From the NCBI GenBank assembly GCA_947626115.1, contig CANQQX010000011.1, forward strand, positions 1 to 39,198: a DNA stretch of 39,198 bases, written 5' to 3'. Below, in pieces: positions 1 to 6,421 of this stretch. Each line of letters begins with the position of its first letter. The stretch's first letter is position 1. The position numbers and the translations under genes were made by a program. This stretch comes from an uncultured Bacilli bacterium. GTDB taxonomy: Bacteria > Bacillota_I > Bacilli_A > RF39 > UBA660. The notes below the pieces were generated by a model. The model made no database searches and was not told the DNA's origin. It saw nothing but the letters and a program-made list of their open reading frames with translations.

Positions 1-27
1 TCAGTGACTAATTTTGGTATGGGATAC

Positions 28-54
28 TAAAAAAACTTGTTTTTTTTAAGTTAT
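28..54 (-). terminator. Possible weak terminator after the transglutaminase-like gene
   Basis: On the minus strand a short AACTT/AAGTT stem is followed by a run of T, just past the stop codon at 80. The stem is short and A/T-only, so this is a weak call. Bases 1-27 show nothing I can assign. Confidence 0.35.
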
Positions 55-79
55 TATTTAAATAAATAACATATATAAT

Positions 80-1321
80 TTATACATGCCATTCACCATA
101 ACCAGCAAAGCCACCTTGACCATCAGCGAATCCTTTTTGACCATCCATTGTTACTATTACCCATTGGTGCGTCCATGAATTTGCATTAGCATGTTCACAA
201 CTAAAGCCCATATATTCTAATACTTGGATAAGTGCTCTAGTACATCCCGCGCAAGATGCTGCATGAGTAACAAAAACACCATATGGAGTACGATAATCAT
301 AACCTTCTTCAACATGATTATTCCAATCATAATAACTTGATACTTTTTCAGCAGCTGCTTGAACTTTTTCTAAATCAGTACCATATCCTTTAGCATTTAT
401 TTCATTTGCAATTTGTTGTGCTATTGCACTTGCTTGACGATCTTTTTCACAAGCATCAGCATCTTTACTATTATATCCTCTTTTTTTAAGTGTAGATGTA
501 TAAGTACACTTTGATGATGATCCACTACTAGAACTACCAGATGAACCACTACCAGATGAACTACTACTTGATCCTGTACTAGGTTTAGTTGTTGTCGTAG
601 TTTTCTTTTTAACTGTAACTGTCATTTCTTGTTCAGCTCTATTACCACTTTTATCTTCAGCATAAATTTTTACTTTATAAGTACCAGCTTTTTTAGTATC
701 AACTTCACCTTCAACTTTTACTTCAACATCACCATCTACTTCATCTTTAGCAGTAATACCTTTAAGTAAATCTATGGTATCACCCACTGTAATAGCTTGA
801 TTTTTAACTCCTTCTAATACTGGAGCAATAGTATCTTTAATAGTGATAACTATTTCTTTTTTATTTTCAATTACTTCTGTTTCTTCTTTAAATACCTTAT
901 AAGTATAAGTCTTATTTAAATAAATATCTATTTTAGTTTCCCCAATTACAAAAGTATAAGTATCTCCTTCTTTAAATACTTCATCATTAATAGTTATTTT
1001 TATTTCTGTTCCTTTAGCAAGTTTATCTTTATCAATTAATTTACTTTCTAAATCTTCATATGTCCAAGTTGTATTATTTTCTACATCTTCTTTATAATCT
1101 ATTATAGCCATACTATTTTGTTTCGATATTTCTTTAATTTCATTTTCATATTTTACAGTTGCCTTTTTATTATACATAAATAGATAAGTACCAACACCTG
1201 CAAGTATTACTAGTAATACTATAATAATAGTTACAACTATTATTGCCGTTTTCTTTTTCTTTGGTTTTACTTCTTCCTTTATCTCTTCGACATTTTTTTC
1301 TTCTTTTTTCAAAATTACCAC
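80..1321 (-). CDS. Membrane-anchored Ig-like/transglutaminase-like surface protein
   Basis: This is a cell-surface protein of about 413 aa. A Lys/Glu-rich cytoplasmic N-terminus is followed by one membrane segment (about residues 25-49) and an extracellular region. Residues about 161-240 look like a DUF5011-type bacterial Ig-like domain (DTIAPVLEG...GTYKVKIYAEDKSGN). A Ser/Gly/Thr linker (about 241-272) follows, then a transglutaminase-like cysteine domain. The likely triad is Cys357 in ASCAGC, His385 in WTHQW and Asp400 in FADGQ; the Cys-to-Gly spacing fits the family. The substrate is unknown; wall peptide or protein processing is plausible. The start is uncertain. The open frame begins at GTG 1321, a TTG lies at 1312, and an ATG at 1325 with an AAGGA-type RBS is one base out of frame, separated from the gene body by A6 and A7 runs. 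Confidence is high for the domain and low for the start. Confidence 0.75.
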   Translation of the reverse strand: MVILKKEEKNVEEIKEEVKPKKKKTAIIVVTIIIVLLVILAGVGTYLFMYNKKATVKYENEIKEISKQNSMAIIDYKEDVENNTTWTYEDLESKLIDKDKLAKGTEIKITINDEVFKEGDTYTFVIGETKIDIYLNKTYTYKVFKEETEVIENKKEIVITIKDTIAPVLEGVKNQAITVGDTIDLLKGITAKDEVDGDVEVKVEGEVDTKKAGTYKVKIYAEDKSGNRAEQEMTVTVKKKTTTTTKPSTGSSSSSSGSGSSGSSSSGSSSKCTYTSTLKKRGYNSKDADACEKDRQASAIAQQIANEINAKGYGTDLEKVQAAAEKVSSYYDWNNHVEEGYDYRTPYGVFVTHAASCAGCTRALIQVLEYMGFSCEHANANSWTHQWVIVTMDGQKGFADGQGGFAGYGEWHV

Positions 1322-1385
1322 CCATTTCTATTATATCCTTATTTTCTAATAATATTTTAGGTCTAGTATTTTTATTTGACAATAT

Positions 1386-1411
1386 AAAAAGGAAAGTTTT
1401 TTACTTTCCTT
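1386..1411 (-). terminator. Rho-independent terminator after xseB
   Basis: A perfect 9-bp stem AAGGAAAGT/ACTTTCCTT with a 5-nt loop is followed on the minus strand by a T run. It closes the nusB-xseB operon. Confidence 0.8.
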
Positions 1412-1415
1412 GACA

Positions 1416-1643
1416 TTATTTTTCATCTTTAACTTCAAAATCTTTTAGTTCGCCATCACTTGCTAATATTTTATTAACTTTTTCCGTGGCATTATTTAGT
1501 TTTTCACTACAACTTTTAGCAAGTTCCATTGCTTCCGTATATTTCTTTATTGCATCTTCTAGTGGTACATTACCTGCTTCTAGTTCTTTAACTAAATTTT
1601 CTAAATCTTTTAAATTAGTTTCAAATGTTTTTTCACTTTCCAT
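1416..1643 (-). CDS. xseB: Exodeoxyribonuclease VII small subunit
   Basis: 75 aa, the usual length for XseB. The family core is visible in FETNLKDLENLVKELEAGNV, PLEDAIKKYTEAMELAKSC and the following helix. The protein forms the helical small subunits that bind XseA in exonuclease VII, which degrades single-stranded DNA from both ends into oligonucleotides. Its ATG overlaps the xseA stop by one base (TAATG), so translation is probably coupled. It is the last gene of the operon and is followed at once by a strong terminator. Confidence 0.95.
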   Translation of the reverse strand: MESEKTFETNLKDLENLVKELEAGNVPLEDAIKKYTEAMELAKSCSEKLNNATEKVNKILASDGELKDFEVKDEK

Positions 1644-2974
1644 TATTTTATCTCCTTTACTATACTTTCAATTTCACCTTCATGAAATTTAATATTAATT
1701 TTATCATTAACTTTTAAATCTTTACTACTACTAATTAGTTTATCACCTTTTTTTACTAATGAATAGCCATTACTTAAAATATTCAAGGGATTTACAAGTT
1801 TTAAAGTATTAATTAAATAATCTAATTGATACTTTTTATTATTTAAATCTTTATCTACAATATTATTTAAATTAACTACTAATTCTTTTAATTTATTTTT
1901 ATTATCATTAATAATATTAGCTGGACTCATTAATTTTATTTTATTTACATCTATTTCTAATAAATGCTTTTTATTATCTAAAATTATTTGCATATTTTTA
2001 TTTAAATCTTCAAGTAACTTATCTAGTTTTTGTTCTTTTATTTCGTATAAACTCATCGGATTTTTTAAAACAAAAGAATTCTTTAAATGATATAGTTCAA
2101 TAAATTTAGTATTAACTAAATTTTTAATATTTTTATTAAGTCTTATTTTAAATTGATTAATTAAATTTTCTATATCTAGTTTTGTTGGCACAGCCATTTC
2201 AGCAGCCCCAGTTGGAGTTGGTGCACGTAAATCAGCCACAAAATCCGCAATGGTAAAATCAGGTTCATGACCGACAGCACTAATAATTGGTGTTTTCGCA
2301 TTATAAATGGCTCTTGCAACAATTTCTTCATTAAAAGCCCACAAATCTTCAATGGATCCACCACCACGACCCACAATTAACACATCACAATTATAATTAT
2401 CTGCAACTTCTATTTGATGCACTATATTAGGAGCAGCTTCCGCACCTTGGACTAAACTTGGAAATAATATTACTTCAGATAGTGGATATCTTCTTTTAAT
2501 TGTACTCATAATATCTCTAACGGCAGCACCCGTATCAGCAGTAATTACCCCTATTCTTGTAGGATACTTTGGTATTGCTTTTTTATGTTCTTTATTAAAT
2601 AAACCTTCTTTAAATAATTTTTCTTTTAATTTTTCATATTCAATATATAAATTACCTAGACCATCTAATTCCATTGATTCGACATATATTTGATAAGATC
2701 CACTAGTAGGATAAGCACTAATACGCCCCTTTACTAAAACATTCATGCCATCTTCTGGAGCAAATTGTAAAGTCCTAGCATTACTTTGAAACATAACCGC
2801 ATTAATCCGTGATAAATCATCTTTCAAAGTAAAATATAAATGCCCTCTGGTATGATTTTTAAAATTAGATATTTCCCCTTTTAAATAAACTCTATTTAAA
2901 AATAAATCACTATCTAAAACATTTTTAATATAATTATTTATTTCACTTATATTTAAATATTTATTCTCATTCAT
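1643..2974 (-). CDS. xseA: Exodeoxyribonuclease VII large subunit
   Basis: 443 aa, full length. The N-terminal OB-fold starts with NKYLNISEINNYIKN and includes the FKNHTRGHLYFTLKD segment. The catalytic domain contains IGVITADTGAAVRDI, the VGRGGGSIEDLWAFN motif and AVGHEPDFTIADFVADLRAPTPTGAAE. A coiled-coil C-terminal region follows, ending in the NILSNGYSLVKKGD-type motif. With XseB it forms exonuclease VII. It starts 12 nt downstream of a HipA-like kinase gene and overlaps xseB by 1 nt. nusB-xseA-xseB is a common order; here two kinase genes sit between nusB and xseA. Confidence 0.96.
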   Translation of the reverse strand: MNENKYLNISEINNYIKNVLDSDLFLNRVYLKGEISNFKNHTRGHLYFTLKDDLSRINAVMFQSNARTLQFAPEDGMNVLVKGRISAYPTSGSYQIYVESMELDGLGNLYIEYEKLKEKLFKEGLFNKEHKKAIPKYPTRIGVITADTGAAVRDIMSTIKRRYPLSEVILFPSLVQGAEAAPNIVHQIEVADNYNCDVLIVGRGGGSIEDLWAFNEEIVARAIYNAKTPIISAVGHEPDFTIADFVADLRAPTPTGAAEMAVPTKLDIENLINQFKIRLNKNIKNLVNTKFIELYHLKNSFVLKNPMSLYEIKEQKLDKLLEDLNKNMQIILDNKKHLLEIDVNKIKLMSPANIINDNKNKLKELVVNLNNIVDKDLNNKKYQLDYLINTLKLVNPLNILSNGYSLVKKGDKLISSSKDLKVNDKINIKFHEGEIESIVKEIK

Positions 2975-2986
2975 AAAATTACCCCT

Positions 2987-3850
2987 TTATCTACTTTTTA
3001 TATAATCATGATAAATATCTTTTATTAAATAATAATTATCACTATATATTTTAATATAATCTTCTTTATCATCTATTTCTAAAGGAATATTACCATCTTT
3101 CGTAATAATTATTTCTTCTCTTTCTATTTGATCTAATATTTTTCGAAAATATTCTGGTGTAATTAAATTGAATATATCTTCAAATAATACTAAAAATTCT
3201 TTACTAGATTCTTTAAAAAAAGTTGTTAAATCCATTTCAAGTCTCACTCTTCTTCGATTCTGATTCATTGCCATTTTAGTGTTATTTAACCATTCTACTC
3301 CATCAACTTGACTAGATATAATATGATTAATATCATTTTCTAGCAAAAATTCGTTATCAAATATAGCAAGTTTCATATTATCTTCAGTAAAAATTAAGCC
3401 CCAATTATTACTACGTCTATCCCAATTACAAAACAATATATCAAATAAATACATTTTAATAATATCATTAAATACTTCTGATATTTTAGATCCATATACT
3501 GGATCTTTTAAATATTTTTTTTCTAAAAAATCCCATATACCATATAAAGATGCATTATGTTCTTTTAATAAACCTAAATTAAAAGCATCAATAAATTTAC
3601 CATAATTATTTAAATCTTCACTTATAACAAATACTTCTTCATCATCATTATATGGTAAAACAATTTGATATTTAGGACAAAACAAACCTATTTCCTTGGC
3701 AATATAGCTACCTAAAACTTCTCCAATTGCTAAATTCATCGGATAAGTATCAATTATTTGTTTAGCATAAAAACTACCTATACTTAAATCTAATTTAGTT
3801 GGACTATTAATTGTTTCAATTTGTTCTATATCATCTAATGTAAGATTCAT
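2987..3850 (-). CDS. HipA/CtkA-like protein kinase, copy 1
   Basis: 287 aa, divergent. I read it as a HipA/CtkA-type kinase from the order of motifs. Near the N-terminus SIGSFYAK has a candidate ATP lysine (Lys30). CPKYQIVLP and VISEDL resemble the hinge region. N-W-D-R-R-S-N-N (142-149) matches the DRHxxN catalytic/metal loop with His replaced by Arg, and IFDNEF (Asp165) is the metal-binding Asp. HipA itself phosphorylates glutamyl-tRNA synthetase; the target here is unknown. No HipB-like repressor is adjacent. It lies 9 nt after a paralogue (copy 2) and 12 nt before xseA. Both copies share the tail motif TPEY-KILD-IER-E-IITK-GNIPL. The family call is an inference from motifs. Confidence 0.6.
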   Translation of the reverse strand: MNLTLDDIEQIETINSPTKLDLSIGSFYAKQIIDTYPMNLAIGEVLGSYIAKEIGLFCPKYQIVLPYNDDEEVFVISEDLNNYGKFIDAFNLGLLKEHNASLYGIWDFLEKKYLKDPVYGSKISEVFNDIIKMYLFDILFCNWDRRSNNWGLIFTEDNMKLAIFDNEFLLENDINHIISSQVDGVEWLNNTKMAMNQNRRRVRLEMDLTTFFKESSKEFLVLFEDIFNLITPEYFRKILDQIEREEIIITKDGNIPLEIDDKEDYIKIYSDNYYLIKDIYHDYIKSR

Positions 3851-3859
3851 AAAATTCTC

Positions 3860-4714
3860 CTATCTTTTATTATTTTGTTTGTTTTGATAATCTTGCCATA
3901 CTTTAGTTATATCAGTATATATTAATTTATATTTTTCAATTATTTCATCTCTCATATATATTTTTAAAGGTATATTACCATTTTTAGTTATTATTACTTC
4001 ATCTCTTTCAATTAAATCTAATATTTTAATTAAATATTCAGGTGTAAATAAATAATACATTGATTCAAATAATGATATATATTCAGCAAAATTATCTAAA
4101 AAATAATTTAAATTTATTATTAAAGGATTGGTATTTTTATTAAGAGATACTTCTAAATCATAATCTATTTCTGTAGGAAATGAAGACATTTGTGGTTTAG
4201 TATTACTTACAAAAGAATATTCATTATCTAAAATAGCAATTCTATTTTCATCATTATTTTTAACAACACCCCATTGTTCATTATGAAAATCATCAAAACC
4301 AAAAAACAAACTAAGAAGATAAGTTGCTATTAAATCTTTATATAATTTTGGGTTATTTCCATATTGTTCTTCTAAAACTGTATAAGATTCTGAAACACTA
4401 GCGTTAGTAGCTTTACCAACACCTAGAGTATGAGCAGTTAAAAATGGACCAATATTTTCTAAATCTTCACTTAACATATAATATTCATTTTCAGAAATAT
4501 CACTTTGAAATTCTGGAATTACTATTTGATATTTAGGACAAGTAATTCCTAAAATAGAAGCCACTTTAGAAATAATTATTTCATTAAAAGCATTAATATC
4601 ATATTTTTTACGATATTTGACATAAAAACTACCAGTTGATAATCTCACTTTTTGAGCTTCAATGTCTTTACGAATATTTTGAATTTTTTCAAAGTCTTCT
4701 TTAGTCAAGTTCAT
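3860..4714 (-). CDS. HipA/CtkA-like protein kinase, copy 2
   Basis: 284 aa, a paralogue of the next gene downstream, with the same layout: STGSFYVK (candidate Lys33), [15 protein letters not shown], a catalytic-loop region D-D-F-H-N-E-Q-W (141-148), then AILDNEY (Asp163). Compared with DRHxxN, this loop reads D-F-H-N-E-Q: Arg becomes Phe and the metal-binding Asn becomes Gln, so activity may be altered or lost. Its start overlaps the 3' end of nusB by 14 nt, so it is co-transcribed and probably translationally coupled with nusB. The function is not known; a regulatory partner of copy 1 is one possibility. Confidence 0.55.
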   Translation of the reverse strand: MNLTKEDFEKIQNIRKDIEAQKVRLSTGSFYVKYRKKYDINAFNEIIISKVASILGITCPKYQIVIPEFQSDISENEYYMLSEDLENIGPFLTAHTLGVGKATNASVSESYTVLEEQYGNNPKLYKDLIATYLLSLFFGFDDFHNEQWGVVKNNDENRIAILDNEYSFVSNTKPQMSSFPTEIDYDLEVSLNKNTNPLIINLNYFLDNFAEYISLFESMYYLFTPEYLIKILDLIERDEVIITKNGNIPLKIYMRDEIIEKYKLIYTDITKVWQDYQNKQNNKR

Positions 4715-5105
4715 TTTTAATAACCTTATCTAAAACGGCATTGATAATTTTTCTCACGCTATCATCACTATATTTTTTGGCTAGTTCTATCGCTTCATTG
4801 ATAACTACAATATCTGGAGTTTCAGTATATTTAAGTTCAAATACCCCAATACGAAGGATAGCAGCACCTGTTTTATCAAGACGATTAATACGCCAATTAT
4901 TCATGTATTTATTAGCAATTTCATCTATTTCATTAATATGCGTAATAACACCATATACAATATCTCTTACAAAATCATTATCAATATCTAAATTGTTTTT
5001 GATAAGTTCATCTATATCAATTTGAGAATTATTTTCACGATATAAATCCCATTGATATAATATAACCATACATTTTTCTCTTAATTCACTTCTTGTTTTT
5101 GCCAT
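4701..5105 (-). CDS. nusB: Transcription antitermination factor NusB
   Basis: 134 aa, typical for NusB. The all-helical family is recognisable from [16 protein letters not shown] at the N-terminus and from [35 protein letters not shown] and INAVLDKV in the second half. NusB pairs with NusE (S10) on boxA RNA to support rRNA transcription. It heads the operon. A TG-extended -10 (TGTTATAAT) lies about 30 nt upstream of the ATG, with an AGTGGAGAAG ribosome-binding site. Confidence 0.95.
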   Translation of the reverse strand: MAKTRSELREKCMVILYQWDLYRENNSQIDIDELIKNNLDIDNDFVRDIVYGVITHINEIDEIANKYMNNWRINRLDKTGAAILRIGVFELKYTETPDIVVINEAIELAKKYSDDSVRKIINAVLDKVIKNELD

Positions 5106-5161
5106 AATTCTTCTCCACTACTTAATTATAACAAATGAAAATATAAAATGCTATATAGAAA

Positions 5162-5185
5162 GAAAAAGAATGACATAATCATTCT
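5162..5185 (-). terminator. Terminator after the Rpn-type region
   Basis: On the minus strand an AGAATG/CATTCT stem with a 7-nt loop is followed by a T-rich tract, directly after the stop at 5190. Confidence 0.65.
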
Positions 5186-5189
5186 AAAA

Positions 5190-5420
5190 TTATTGTAAAT
5201 TATTTTTTAACTTTTCTATATCATTTTTAGTTAATGATGTATATTTCATTATTACATCTATTGGCATATTCTTTTTTAACATATTAATAGCGATTTCATT
5301 GTTTCTTTCTGCTATACCTTCATCTCTTGCTTCATGTATTTCTGATCTTCTTAATTTCTCTTGGTCTTCTTCATAACTTAAATGATTTATTACTACTCCA
5401 TCTTTTGTTAAAGTTAACAT
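5190..5420 (-). pseudogene. Duplicated C-terminal fragment of the Rpn-type nuclease
   Basis: A 76-aa reading frame without the nuclease domain. Its first ~55 residues repeat the C-terminal part of the neighbouring gene almost exactly (MLTLTKDGVVINHLSYEEDQ, then RRSEIHEARDEGIAERNNEI). The last ~25 residues then diverge (MPIDVIMKYTSLTKNDIEKL against MPIQDIEKATGLCKKAIEKL). It is a remnant, or a silent alternative tail cassette left by tandem duplication. The duplicated DNA begins inside the last codons of the full gene, where it is read in a different frame. Whether the fragment is translated is unknown. Confidence 0.7.
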
Positions 5421-5454
5421 TCTTTTTTCAAACTCCTTTACTACTTTATCTTTT
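5261..5454 (-). repeat. Direct repeat, copy 2 (fragment)
   Basis: About 194 bp aligning without gaps, at an offset of 251 bp, to 5512-5705, with only scattered differences. The most conserved part runs from the AERNNEI codons to the KVVKEFE codons. Confidence 0.85.
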
Positions 5455-6292
5455 GATTTAATTTCTCAATTGCTTTTTTGCAAAGACCAGTTGCTTTTTC
5501 GATATCTTGGATAGGCATCTTCATTTTTAATAAATTAATAGCAATTTCATTGTTTCTTTCTGCTATGCCTTCATCTCTTGCTTCATGTATTTCTGATCTT
5601 CTTAATTTTTCTTGGTCTTCTTCATAACTTAAATGATTTATTACTACTCCATCTTTTGTTAAAGTTAACATTCTTTCTTCAAACTCCTTTACTACTTTAT
5701 CTTTTTTGCCTAACTCTTTCATCTCATCCAAATTTGTGTTTAACATTACTAGATGTATATGTTCTTTGTTTCCTTTTATACACTCATCATACCATAGCTC
5801 TTTGTACTTAACAAGATTCACATTAATTATCTTAAATGTATTTGTATAGATACTATCATCTTCATTACATTTTATTAAATATGTCTTTTTTGCTAACTCT
5901 ACTTCACTATCGTTATTTAAGTTTATAAGTACTGTTTCTAAGTCTTCATCATATTTTTCACTTTTTTCTACTATTTGGGAATAATATGATGCATAATATG
6001 ATAAGTTTCTTACTTTTATACTTTTACTAAAATTACTATTTAACTCAACTAGAATATGCTTACCACTATCTGACTCAACAATTAAATCAGTTACTTTGAT
6101 TCTTTCAGATTTTCTTCTTATTTTTAGTTCAGTTGGTACAAACTTAAATACATGTACTTTTTCTTCTAAAATATCGGATAAAATATAATCAAGTAATCTC
6201 GTATCTTTTTCATTAACTACAATTGTCTTAAAGATAGAATCCTGCATTAAAAAAATTTTTTCTTGACTTTCGTTTTGGACTACATTTTTCAT
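5441..6292 (-). CDS. Rpn-family PD-(D/E)XK nuclease/putative transposase
   Basis: 283 aa, the length of Rpn (recombination-promoting nuclease, PDDEXK_2) proteins. The N-terminal half has the family opening (QDSIFKTIVVNEKDTRLLDYIL) and a nuclease-like core: Asp69 in KVTDLIVES and Glu83 in HILVELNSN. The usual ExK/ExQ third residue is Asn85, so catalysis may be modified. The second half has SYYASYYSQ, a central strand-rich region, then REIxEARDEGIAERN-type helices and a short HTH-like tail. Rpn proteins are linked to RecA-independent recombination and are often multicopy. There is an AGAAGGAG ribosome-binding site. The gene ends inside the duplicated segment described for the fragment downstream. 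Confidence 0.8.
   Translation of the reverse strand: MKNVVQNESQEKIFLMQDSIFKTIVVNEKDTRLLDYILSDILEEKVHVFKFVPTELKIRRKSERIKVTDLIVESDSGKHILVELNSNFSKSIKVRNLSYYASYYSQIVEKSEKYDEDLETVLINLNNDSEVELAKKTYLIKCNEDDSIYTNTFKIINVNLVKYKELWYDECIKGNKEHIHLVMLNTNLDEMKELGKKDKVVKEFEERMLTLTKDGVVINHLSYEEDQEKLRRSEIHEARDEGIAERNNEIAINLLKMKMPIQDIEKATGLCKKAIEKLNQKIK
5512..5705 (-). repeat. Direct repeat, copy 1 (inside the Rpn-type gene)
   Basis: Encodes the KVVKEFEERMLTLTKDG to NEIAINLLK region of the intact gene and matches 5261-5454. The copies diverge only towards the codons for the C-terminal tail. Confidence 0.85.
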
Positions 6293-6385
6293 ATTATTTT
6301 TTCTCCTTCTATATATATTATTAGCTTTTTTTCTTCGATTTCCTTTTTTTTCAAGTAAATTTCTTAAAAAAAGTGCTAAAAATTA

Positions 6386-6411
6386 AAAAAATCTCTATTT
6401 TTAGAGACTTT
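6386..6411 (-). terminator. Terminator after smc
   Basis: On the minus strand AAGTCTCTA/TAGAGATT (one G-T pair) is followed by a T6 run, just past the smc stop. Confidence 0.75.
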
Positions 6412-6421
6412 TTATAAATTT

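Noticed and set aside
1170-1382. 70-aa minus-strand frame overlapping the start of the transglutaminase-like gene
   Set aside because: It is the +1 frame of the same gene start; of interest only for the start-codon question and not as a separate protein.
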